Below are positions 1 to 10,462 of a stretch of DNA of 64,000 nt, piece after piece. The stretch is from Berghia stephanieae (lineage: Eukaryota > Mollusca > Gastropoda > Nudibranchia > Aeolidiidae). The translations under genes and the position numbers were made by a program. The stretch lies in NCBI GenBank assembly GCA_034508935.3, contig CM067442.1, positions 87,325,448-87,389,447 on the forward strand. Direction: 5' to 3'. A model generated the notes under the pieces. It saw nothing but the letters and a program-made list of their open reading frames with translations. It was not told the DNA's origin and ran no database searches. The first letter of the stretch is position 1; each line of letters opens with the position of its first letter.

Positions 1-20
1 TTATTATTACTATAATTATT

Positions 21-54
<34 letters not shown>

Positions 55-110
55 CTCACCATCATCATCATCATCATCATCATGCATCATCATCATCATC
101 ATCATTGTGG
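1..110. repeat. (ATC/CAT)n microsatellite
   Basis: Trinucleotide run of CAT/ATC from near the window edge to about 110, with small interruptions. It is simple sequence with no coding role seen. Confidence 0.9.
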
Positions 111-827
111 TCATTTTCTTTTTCTTTTTTCTTTTGAGTGTTAAGTTTATAATAAGTGAATTTATAATTTATGCTATTTATCACACATAGGCATGTCCCT
201 TTTCAATCAAATGTTATCGTTAAGCACTTCAAAATGAACAATGAGAATATGATTATGATTTTTTAAATTACATTAAGTATCTATGATAATACTGAATCCG
301 AATAAATTCGTTGTAATGAATAACAATTTTTAAAATCCCATGACAACGAAGGAAGTAAACGAAAAAAATTACTCCACATGAGCTAACTAAACTGCTGTTT
401 CTAGCGAGCTGTTTCCTCAATAACAGACTGGCACCACCGCAGTGTCCGCGATTCCATCAAGAAAGAGTTACAGTCGTAATTGAATGGCGAGCATGGCACC
501 AATGGCGCCGAACGTGAAGGGGGGCGGCAGCGGCCATAACTTGCCTCTTTTTCAAAGCTTGTCATGACACGAAAAGGGCGGCTGCTCATCGCCATAAACT
601 CTGCTTCGGTTTGTCACTTCCATCCCTCGTCGCACTTTGGTTTTTGTCACAGGCCCTTTTGTCTAACTCTTTAAGTTTACTTTTGTTTTATCTAAAGTTA
701 ATCTAAACCTGTTGTGATTCAATAAGTAGGAAATATGTGTTATTTGTTCTTAATCCAATGTACATTGTAATATGAGTAACCAGTATTGTTATCATATCAT
801 TTCATACTTCATATATCTTTTCATATC
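111..827. other. Gene-free stretch with one unrecognised GC-rich ORF
   Basis: Mostly AT-rich sequence with no repeat family recognised. A minus-strand open frame of 64 codons (595-401) lies in a locally GC-rich patch. Its product begins MAMSSRPFRVM and matches no family I know. It may be a buried exon or chance. Confidence 0.3.

Positions 828-886
<59 letters not shown>
828..886. repeat. (TA)n microsatellite
   Basis: About 58 bp of alternating TA. Confidence 0.95.
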
Positions 887-888
<2 letters not shown>

Positions 889-2157
889 GTTAAGTGAAGG
901 GTCATTTAGGCTAAATGACCTTTGAATACCCCGTTTATTCCAATAAAGTCATGATGTTCTAGGGAATTGATTTTTTTTACCAAGCATGACTTTGAATCTG
1001 TTCTAGAGTTTTACAGTTTTTTAATTTTAAAATCCTCAAATTCTCGGTTTGCATCTATCAATAAAATATTCTGAACCGGTCTCTCTTGTGCATTTGGAAT
1101 TGACAGAGGCAGAGATGTTAAGTGTGGTTGTTGTGAATGAAATGGTGGAATTGATGTGGCATGTCTTGAGAAGAGGGGGGAAAGAAACGATGTTGGTATT
1201 GGGATGGACATCAGAGGGAAAGAGTGGGATAGGAAGTCTCAAACAAACCTGTCGCAGGTGAATGGAAAAAGAGAGGAACGAAATTGGGTCAGGTCTGTAG
1301 TCAAGGACAGAGTGAAATTGAAGGGAAATGTCCAGGCTTTATGCGCTTCCTGACGCTGAGAAAGGTGAAGGTAAGGTCTACGCTGGTAACTTTTAGGTAC
1401 CAACGAAAAAAATCCTCCTAATTCTCTTGCTTATATAACGATTTAAGTTCGAATAACCTACCATGATAAGATTGTAATCACTCAATACTCTTCAACAGTC
1501 ATAACGTCACTTCCTTCCTAATGACGCATGGTAACTTAGTAACACTGGCTCTAAACTATTCGAACAATGGCGGACGCCAGTTGAAATATTTCTCCGGCGA
1601 GCATAAAAGCGTATCCAGAGGAGAAAAAACACATAAATTTGATCATGTTTTGACTTTTACATATTCTGATCACAAGGCATATGAAAAGTTCTAGCCAGCA
1701 TGAAGAATAAAAAGTAATGATTTTCTTTGTTTAGAACCAGGATGGCCGCCGTTGCCGGGCGGCGTGACATCAGACTACTGAATCCAATTGGAAATAACCT
1801 TTTCTTCACTCTTTTAAAGACACGTTCAACGCTAATAGATTGTCTTTTATATAGGAGTTTCGAATGCAATAGTCATGTTCAAGGATAGGTCGAACGAGAA
1901 ATTTGTGAACGTGGACTTGTCTTAAAGAAATTTCTGATGATTATAACCATAATTCTATTTGGGTTTTTTTAGTTGGTCATTAATGTGGAAATAAAAATGT
2001 GAATGACTCAACATTCCTTCTCAGAATCAGTATTTGAAATGAGTATTCTTTTAGAAACCTCAGTAAATACCATATTACAGAGATTAGATCCTCCAAGATG
2101 CAAAACTTTACAATTCAGTAATGAACTCATACCGATGATTAAATTGAAGCTTCCATT
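887..2157. other. Gene-free stretch, nothing recognised
   Basis: Only short open frames on both strands, and they overlap each other. A moderately GC-rich patch near 1560-1790 (ATGGCGGACGCC, then GCCGGGCGGCG) could be promoter-like. No exon with convincing splice sites or protein similarity was seen. Confidence 0.3.
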
Positions 2158-2159
2158 CC

Positions 2160-2248
<89 letters not shown>

Positions 2249-2350
2249 CATTATTATTATTAATATTAATATTAATATTAATATTATTATTATTATTATT
2301 ACTATTATTATTATTTATTAATTTATTTATTTATTTATTTATTTATTTGA
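2158..2350. repeat. (TTA)n then (TATT)n microsatellite
   Basis: A TTA run to about 2310, then TTTA tetranucleotides to about 2350. The 86-codon open frame across it is poly-tyrosine from the repeat and is not a gene. Confidence 0.95.
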
Positions 2351-2789
2351 GCTTCAAGCAGCAACATTTGCATTATATCTAGACTTCTTCAAGGATATCT
2401 TTTCAGTTAAAACACCGTGATTCGTTCGTTCCATTATCATTTATACAGCAGGTCAGACAGGACGCTATTTCAATCCCATTTTTATTTCCAAGTCGTTCAT
2501 GCCACTACCAGTCTTTGCAACTATGTTATTTATTTCCCCTAAATGTGTGTTCCGAATTATTCTCAACGATACTTAAGAATTTAGTCCCACTTTCGGAACT
2601 CTACCCCAGCAAGCCATCATGAGTTTAGCCACCGCCTCTTACAACAGTAAAATAAAGTGTACCAAGGCGTGCTGCATTTTTAATTTACTTCTAATTCTGT
2701 ATCCGTTTTGTTTAAAATTTCAACATAAAGGTTTTATATCGAAATCCTATCCATCTATTAACAATTTTAGCATCAAAGCCAAAGCAGAC

Positions 2790-3267
2790 AGATTATGCTT
2801 GAAGCTTTCCATATTGGTCTCAATACTGCACTTGCCTGGCACGCTTTATTGATTCTAGCAATGATGTCTTCATTAGTTCCAACTGACTGACTGATTTTGC
2901 TGCCAAGGTATGTAAATTCTCCGACATCTTCTTTTGCTATACCAGAGATAGTGATTTGGGAATCTTGTTTGGCAGTTATGCGCAGTAGTTTTGTCTTCTC
3001 TTCACTTATCTTGAGACCAAGATGTTTCATCCAGGGCCTTGAGTTTGTTCTGTATATCTTGTAGGCAGTGTGAGAGGAGGGCTGGGTCATCCACAAATTT
3101 AAAGTCTTCAAGTCTTAATCGAATGCCATTGTTGGGGTTGCCGTATGCTGTCTTTGTCACCCAGTCCAATACCACAAGAAATAGAAGTGGGGATAGCTAA
3201 CAGCCTTGCCTAACTCCTGGGGTGATATCAAAATCCTCTGAGAGTCGACCATTATGGATGACTTGGC
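2790..3267 (-). mobile_element. LINE fragment, inverted 5' part (reverse transcriptase)
   Basis: The minus strand encodes the end of a non-LTR reverse transcriptase, with GLKISEEKTKLLRI, TYLGSKIS and the IWKASS motif. The same region is present on the minus strand at 20.3-20.9 kb, which fixes the family. Here it is joined head-to-head near 3268 to the downstream part of the same LINE on the + strand. That is the layout expected of a 5' inversion. Clade not assigned. Confidence 0.8.
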
Positions 3268-3590
3268 CAAAAGCTGACCTTTGGACAAGAACATACCAAG
3301 AGCAAATATATATCCAGGAGAGACGCAGAAAGTGGCGATGGGTTGGCCATACCCTGCGAAAGGAGCCCTGTAATATAACCAAGCAGGCTCTCGAATAATA
3401 CCCGCAGGACAGAAGGAAACAGGGTCGTCCAAAACAGACTTAGAGGAGAAGCCTTCACCAAGATATGTGCGTCTCCAATCTTACTTGGAGTGAGGCAAAG
3501 GTCTGTGCCAAGAACAGACGAAGATGGAAGAGTGCTGTTGAGACCCTATGCTCCCAGGACCCTAGAGGATTAGGTAAGTAGTTGAAGCAG
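3268..3590 (+). mobile_element. LINE fragment, 3' part in forward orientation
   Basis: The + strand reads RRRKWRWVGHTLRKEPCNIT and then SLHQDMCVSNLTWSEAKVCA, the C-terminus of the LINE whose RT part lies inverted just upstream. It aligns with the reverse complement of 20.0-20.33 kb. Internal stops show that it is dead. Confidence 0.8.
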
Positions 3591-4199
3591 ACTTCAGGCT
3601 GGAAAATAAATTTGTACTTTAAATAGTTCAACTTATAATCAACAATTTAATCTCATCATTGAATGACCATTCTCAATTCATTCAAAAATCTTCCTCACGC
3701 TTAAAATATATCATCCTCGAAACTTGTTTTATGCAAAGAAATTCGTCTCTACATCTGAAAAATAAATGGCCATTCTCCTGTCCTAAAAACATTAAGGGAA
3801 AAATCGAAACCCTCACCACCCATGAAACTGCTTCTTGCGACTCTCTTAATCCATCACTGATCTGCATCATAGAACACTAGGCACCACCACGACCACTCTT
3901 TAGAACCAGAACGATAAACAGGTTACATGCATCCTCCCAAGTATCAAATTGAGCCAGGCTGAAAGAATGTATTGAATAAAAGTCTTAAATGCATTACTCT
4001 CCGCAACAGTCTTGACCATATTCAGCCATGAACGGACATTCAAAGATTCATGCGTAACCTACGCCTCCGCTTCTACTTTGGAATGCCGATGGTCAAGACC
4101 CACAAGGCGACAAAAAGGATGACACCCTCTTTGCCTCATTCACCACTGAACGAAACAATTGGACCTGGAGCCTGGCCAATGCCAGCCTGAACAATTGAC
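3591..4199 (+). other. Mostly unassigned; weak retroelement-like coding remnant at about 4045-4195
   Basis: The + strand contains a short frame reading LRLRFYFG, then TLFASFTTERNNWTWS. It resembles the spacer region of some animal retroelement polyproteins. The match is by eye only, and the family is not assigned. The rest (3591-4040) shows nothing recognisable. Confidence 0.25.
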
Positions 4200-5990
4200 T
4201 GACTTATTGCCGCCCGCCTCCTAATCAACCGACAGGGGCGTCTTGGCAGCTTCACTAATTCTATTGACGAATTCCCTCCATTGGTCTCTGTCCTTTGCGA
4301 GGGACTGGAGATCCGTAAGTTCTTCTTCCGACCTTAGTTCTTGATGGTTCTCGGGGCGCTTTAAGTGTCTGTTTAATATTGTGTGAATGATTCTTGTTGG
4401 TCTGCCACGATTTATATTTTTAATCTGATTGTGTGAAGTATGCATTCATGGCTTTGTTTGCTCGAATATTGTTGTCTCTTCTAATAAGTCTCCATCGTGT
4501 TTCTAATATCTTGGTTGAGAGTGGCGTTTCGTTGAATTTTTATAGAGTGATTTGTTTGTAATTTTTGTAGGATAGCGGATGTTAAGCTTGATTCTTGTAT
4601 TCTACGGAATGTGTCAAGTTTTTCTCTTTCGTTCAGAATAATAGCCCATGTTCAACATTTGTAAATGAGGACATATGACAAGGGACATATAGATAGAGCG
4701 TGATCTTCCTTGCTCTTTTGATTTTGTCCTTTCTTATCCATATTTGCTGTAATTTGTTAAGAGCAATTGTAGAGAATTGTTTTCTTCTCTTCCTTATTCT
4801 CTGAATATCTTCATTATCTCCATGTAGTTATCCCTCTTTTTTCGTCTTTTGCCAGCTGTTTTCCTCCTTTGATAGAATCGTTATGTCTGTTTTCTCGACG
4901 TTGACAAGGTTTGTGCTTTCCAAATGTAAGATTTACGTACCTTGTCGATGTCAATTTCGTCGCGAGGCTGATGTTATCCGCGTAAGTGATCTCTGATGGA
5001 AATTTATTTTCAAAAGCGATTTGTGCTATTTGTAGTAGCTTTCTTACATCTCTAAATGTATTTTCCATATAAACAACGAGCAAGATCAGACAAAAACTAT
5101 CTCCTTGAGGTGTGCCGATGTAGCTAAGGAATTAATTTTTGATTGAGGACGCATGTATTCTGGTTTTTACCCAGGTTTCGCTCAGCAGAAATCGGTAGAG
5201 TCTGAGCCTCTTCCATAACGATGCCTTCTGTGATCTTTAGAAGGGCATGTCGGTCTACTGTGTCGAAAGCTGCGGAAATATCTTTTTTTAGCTATTTTTT
5301 ATATAGCGCAGTATCCACTAAACGTGCTCAAAGCGCTTTACAAGTGGTTCCTGGTTAACAGCAACAGTTAACATTTAGGACAGGACATGACGCCTGTCTT
5401 CACAAGTTCGCGAAATTACATTTTTGTTCGGACAGAGACAACGCTGTTAATGGCCAGGTGCTCATTTTACACATTAGTGTGGTGAGAGAATGTGAGTAAA
5501 GAGTCTTTTCCAAGGACTCAACTATGCGCCGAGCGAGGCTCGAACCCAGGACCTGCCGATCCGAAAGCGAGTGTCATACCACAAGACCACGTAGACGCAT
5601 AGTAGTAGTATCTATTCCTGTTATGGTAACGTTGACCTTTTCTGACAAGGTTTTCGCCAAAAGCCAGTTATGTGTCCATACAACGCCTACAGTACTTCTG
5701 TTTTGGCGGAAGCTACTTTGGCAAGGTGAGAGATATGCTTCAATGAATGACCTAATCCTGTTCAGAGTTAATATTAACAATGCTTTTCTGAAGTATTAAG
5801 CAGAGTAATTGGCCTCAGATTTTGGGGTGGACCTTTTGGTTTGCCGGGTTTTTGAATTGGTCTTAAAATTCCTGTGTTGATGTTGAGGCTACTCCTTCAC
5901 CTAATAACGATGTTCCGCATTTTAAAAGTTCTGAATCAATGTCGTCTTCTCCTGGTGCCCTGTTATTGCTGAGGTTAATAAAGGCAATGA
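4200..5990 (-). mobile_element. LINE (RT-coding), degenerate, interrupted by a SINE
   Basis: Minus-strand reading from about 5990 down gives pieces of one non-LTR retrotransposon: NNRAPGEDDIDSELLK, then YLSPCQSSFRQNRST and VVWTHNWLLAKTL, a YADN box near 4975 in place of the catalytic YADD, then NEDIQRIRKRRKQFS and TRWRLIRRDNNI. It ends with GRPTRIIHTILN and LAKDRDQWREFV (4221-4445). A related copy lies on the + strand at 32.1-36.2 kb. Stops and frame changes are frequent, so it is inactive. The RT is split by the SINE at 5284-5600. Confidence 0.8.
5284..5600 (-). mobile_element. tRNA-derived SINE, family 1, nested in LINE
   Basis: Full-length copy of the commonest SINE here. Read on the minus strand it has a tRNA-like head (GCGTCTACGTGGTCTTGTGG), a B box (GGTTCGAGCC type), a unique body and the tail GTAAAGCGCTTTGAGCAC ... 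GCGCTATATAAAA. The flanks share TATCT (5279-5283 and 5609-5613), a possible short target duplication. It interrupts the RT frame of the surrounding LINE, so it is younger. Confidence 0.9.
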
Positions 5991-6003
5991 TTCATCATCT
6001 TCT

Positions 6004-6010
6004 ACTACTA

Positions 6011-6086
<76 letters not shown>

Positions 6087-6106
6087 TCATCATCATCATC
6101 ATCATT

Positions 6107-6146
<40 letters not shown>

Positions 6147-6158
6147 CCATCATCATGT
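6004..6158. repeat. (CTA)n-(ATC)n compound microsatellite
   Basis: TAC repeats to about 6085, then ATC repeats. The long open frames over it are repeat artefacts. Confidence 0.95.
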
Positions 6159-6809
6159 GAGCTGTTTGATTCGGATGATAGGCAAGTACTTAAAGTGGCT
6201 ATTGATCGTCGATTCGTCGTTACAGTTGATATCAGGGGCAAGATATACTTTATTTTATTTTATTTTTTAGTAAAAATATAAACCCACTTAAATGTTTATT
6301 CGACTAGACTAGTTAAATCAAATTGGTCAAGAAGAGACGTAATCGGCTCGCGTCCCTGGTTTCACATCAAGGATTATGACGATGCTCCACATCTCCTTTT
6401 CTGATGACGTGTCACCCCCTTTCGTCTTGTCTACTCTCTCATTGGATCTGTCGATGTCATCTCACGGCATAAACTCGAGCTATAGATGGAACGAAATTGA
6501 CGTCACTCGGCTATTTGTTATTGTTTTTAGCCAGCCATTTAATGAGTTTTTCTCACTAAAATCACATCAATCAGACTATAAACGTTCATGATACGTTATA
6601 TCCAGCTGGCGGATGTTATGATTTTTTTTTTTTTTTTGCTAAACGCAATGCATCAAAATCATACAACCTATATCTCTTGCACATCCTACTCTCATGACCA
6701 TCGCCAGTTCCTTCAGCTAAACACTACTATTACCACTGTTACCACTACCACTACAACTTCAGCCACCATCGTCATAACCACCAGTAGTTGTACCAGTAGG
6801 AGTAGGAGC
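6159..6809. other. Gene-free stretch, nothing recognised
   Basis: Only short open frames are present. No transposon ends, SINE boxes or exon-like segments could be supported. Confidence 0.3.
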
Positions 6810-6926
<117 letters not shown>

Positions 6927-7077
6927 AGAGTGGTGATGGTGGTTGTGATGAAGATGGTGGGTACTACAGAAACTGCTACAATTAACTAGTATTATATTAG
7001 TGACGTTCTCTTTACCTACAGAGTAGGTACATCTGGCCCTTTATTAGGTCTCCATTGGCTTCTTGTTAGAGAGACCA

Positions 7078-7238
<161 letters not shown>

Positions 7239-7383
7239 TTAAATATTTCCACAATGGTCTTCAAACGCCTAATTGATATAACGCCATCTTATCAATCAGC
7301 TTCTAAAATTGTATACACTCCGATCCCAAAAATGAACGAATCTCCAGCTGAATGCTCTTCTCCGTCTCTAACGGAACAAATAG

Positions 7384-7716
7384 GAATGGATAGATAAACG
7401 ATACTTACCAAAGTTGAAGTTTGTCTGTTATTCTACAACACTGGTCGATTGTGAATTCATTTGAGTGATGAACCATCCATTTACCGATCACACTTTAAAT
7501 TTTGAGCGGGCTACTATATGAGCCCAGATACTACCCAACTCTAACATAAACTGCTCATGGATTGTATGAAGATAATATAAATCTATCACCAGAACTAGAG
7601 GGGAGGGTATATTATGATAATTATGGTAAGGGAGGGCAAATGAATTCACAATCGACCAGTGTTGTAGAATAACAGACAAACTTCAACTTTGGTAAGTATC
7701 GTTTATCTATCCATTC
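7384..7716. repeat. Perfect inverted repeat with 80-bp arms (MITE-like)
   Basis: The arms are 7384-7463 and 7637-7716, identical as reverse complements by eye, with a 173-bp spacer. Each arm contains a diverged version (TTCTACAACACTGGTCGATT) of the 41-bp terminal repeat that bounds the next element. The last 5 bp of the right arm are also the first 5 bp of that terminal repeat. The left-arm side continues as TGATGAACCATCCATTTACC, which matches the interior of the far end near 18.45 kb. No coding sequence. Confidence 0.85.
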
Positions 7717-7752
7717 TACAACACAATTGGTCGAATTGTGAATTCATATGAG
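7712..7752 (+). repeat. Left 41-bp terminal inverted repeat
   Basis: Exact reverse complement of 18461-18501 by base-by-base reading. It overlaps the right arm of the neighbouring inverted repeat by 5 bp. Confidence 0.9.
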
Positions 7753-10133
7753 ACTTCAAAGTCATATAGTAGCACGCGATGTAAAACGATGAAGACCCAC
7801 AAAATATTATCGCTTCAAGACTAACTAAATGAATCGTAAAATATAATGAAATATCCGCTACATTATTAGTCCAAATCAACGAATCCATTATGCTTAATGC
7901 ATACCACCCTTTGTGGCAATAGGGTAAGGTCTGTTGTACGAAGAGAGTAATTGATATCCCGAGTTACACATGCATGCACCCTACAGAAACACCTAAACTG
8001 TAGCTTCCGTAAAATAGCCTGACTCTACCAAATATTTCAGTCAAAAGTGAAGGCCATGGTCATACCACCAAAAGTGAACAAATCGTTGATTTTATACAAC
8101 AGTTCAACCAACAGGGTAGTATTTATGTTCCCTGGCCACTCCTAACAACAAAACACCAGTCGACGCAATTGTCTTAAATGACGTCAAAATTACATGGGAG
8201 TCGGGACTATAATAATCATTCCAGTAACACCACAAGCTAATAATATAAGTCAAACATTAGCACGTAGCAGCGATGATGGCACGTAGACAACAAGCAAGTC
8301 CTCGGGCTGGGATCAGAACCTCCATAACATAGAGGCGACAGTTTATAACTCATAAGGCCTCTGGATCCATCCCTAAGGCCATTAACTCGCTCAACCCTAA
8401 AACTGACTATATCCGTAGTTTAACAGGGTTACTTTTGCCCCATGCCTATTTATTACGTATTTTATGCGACAAATTATAGGCGTAGTATCAAAGCTAATGT
8501 TTTTAGTTTTACATGTTAATGGTGGTTGAACAAAAATGTCTATGTATATGCTCATTTTTAATATATCCAATTTTGAAAAGTAGCAAAAAATTCTAGGATT
8601 GAGTGAATTAAAACACCCGCTAATCCTGCCTTGATTAGGCATAAATACTAGAATATGCATCAATCAAGCCCGAATCAACAAAGCCCACCTAAATACAATC
8701 GAACAAGTACAAAGAAAATCTTCGTGAATGTCACCAACTGGAACTCAAACCAGGAAGAATCATCCCCATACTAGGCTAAAGTAAGTGACTCACATTACAG
8801 AATAAGAGATTAACTCCTACCAGCGTTCACACCAGAAACCAACATCGGACACGCCCGAAACCTGAAGTTCTGACAAACCGACCAGTCCCATCAGTCATAA
8901 CAGGCATGCCTGCCCAAGCCGAAAGACAATTGCCTAATCGGACCTGTTCACCAATTAAAATGTTTAAGATACTACATTAGTTTCTCCTTTCACCTTCATA
9001 AACATCCATCTGTCTTCACTCCTTGTCAATAAGATGTGACTCAGACAGCCTCATCCTCCTCATCCTCTTCACCATCACCAACGCTATTATCATCATCCTC
9101 ATCATCATCTCATCATCATTCCTCACACGTCCCTAATCCTCATCGTCACCAGTTTCCCCCTGGTGCAGCTTTGTAACCAAATATACAAAGACCTCCATGG
9201 AAGAATCTGACTAATTCTGCTCCGGCCCACTTAAATAATAAAATGAACTAAATATACCGATATCCGTGTCACGTCATGTGTATATTACACTATGCTGGAA
9301 ACTAAGACTGCCGCAAATCGTGGGTCGATGCGTCTTTTGCATTTAAACGGGAATCAAGACCCATGTTGTATGTTTATGTATGCATTAAAAAATTATATAC
9401 AAAATAGTTGCTAAAAATCCCAAACAATTTCAATCGAAACAAGGGAAAATATACTGTAGGTCATTGTATATTAACAACACTGATAAAAACTTAAGTATAA
9501 AAGTTAGTGCATCAGCCTCACAACCATAAGTCGTTACCCATAGTCTCCAATCAATAAAGACCTAGAATCTAATATCATCAGAAATTCTTTCCAGAGATGG
9601 CAAAACTGTTGAAAACCAGCTCCCCCTTTATCCAGCGCAAATGTCTGATCGAAGGACTCCCTACTAAGTATGAAAATGTTAAACCACCTAGGTTAATGGT
9701 CCAAGTAACATAAAATGTTGTCAAATCAACCAATACAGAGTGTTAAGTAATGCCACTCTGAGTGAATACACCACGGCTCTTATTAAAGAGCGCCTGTCTA
9801 ACGCCATATGTAAGGAGATGTCTATAAAATATCTAGTTTAAAAAGATGTGAACAAAAAATCCAACCAGGTCTATTAAGGATATGTATAATCCAAAATCAA
9901 GAGGTAAACCACCCCTACACAACAGATATCCCTGACACCCAGTATGCAAAGTTAGGTAATCCAGCAGAGATATATGACTAAGCGCATACTATCCCTGGCC
10001 CCGGGCAAAGCTGAGGAAGCCATTCACAAAAAACCCAAAAGTTATCAGGGTCATCAAGGCACTTTGACCCTAGCAAATAACTGCCCACCTTACAAAGTCT
10101 AAAAATCAGGCAAACAGTGATAGTTGACTGAGT
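7753..10133. other. Non-coding left part of the TIR-bounded element
   Basis: No gene. Many local palindromes occur. One is a nested hairpin near 8395-8432 (AACCCT/AGGGTT enclosing AAACT/AGTTT), and another is the 12-bp palindrome CAGGCATGCCTG near 8903. A CATCAT-rich patch lies at 9045-9120. A motif related to the tandem unit (CTATCCCTGG) first appears near 9990. Confidence 0.5.
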
Positions 10134-10446
10134 GCATACTATCCCTGGTCCGGAACAGAGGCTGACTAACAGTCAAAGCCCCGTCCCATACTACTATCCC
10201 TGTTCCGGAACTGAGGCTGACTAACAGTCAAATCCCCGTCCCATACTATCCCTGGTCCGGAACCGAGGCTGACAAACAGTCAAAGCCCCGTCACATACTA
10301 TCCCTGGTCCGGAACCGAGGCTGACTAGCAGTCAAAGCCCCGTCCCATACTATCCCTGGTCCGGAACCGAGGCTGACAAACAGTCAAAGCCCCGTCCCAT
10401 ACTATCCCTGGTCCGGAACAGAGGCCGACTAACAGTCAAAGCCCCC
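10134..10446 (+). repeat. 52-bp tandem repeat, about six units
   Basis: CCCTGGTCC (or CCCTGTTCC) starts units at 10143, 10198, 10250, 10302, 10354 and 10406, so the periods are 55, 52, 52, 52 and 52. Each unit contains GGTCC/GGAACC and a GGCTGACT-AAC-AGTCAAAGCC stem-loop. The units differ at only a few positions. Confidence 0.9.
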
Positions 10447-10462
10447 CCGAATAAAAATCAGA

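Noticed and set aside
2003-2263. Long open frames of poly-Tyr, poly-Thr, poly-Ser, poly-Asn and similar (also at 6.0, 6.6, 7.1, 34.3, 47.5, 49.6, 52.5 and 55.2 kb)
   Set aside because: They are translations of microsatellites, open in several frames at once.
4045-4195. Assignment of the coding remnant to a named retroelement family
   Set aside because: Only a short resemblance in one frame. Not enough to choose between LINE and other retroelements.
10134-10446. CRISPR-like repeat array
   Set aside because: Units are contiguous 52-bp tandem repeats without unique spacers, in animal DNA.
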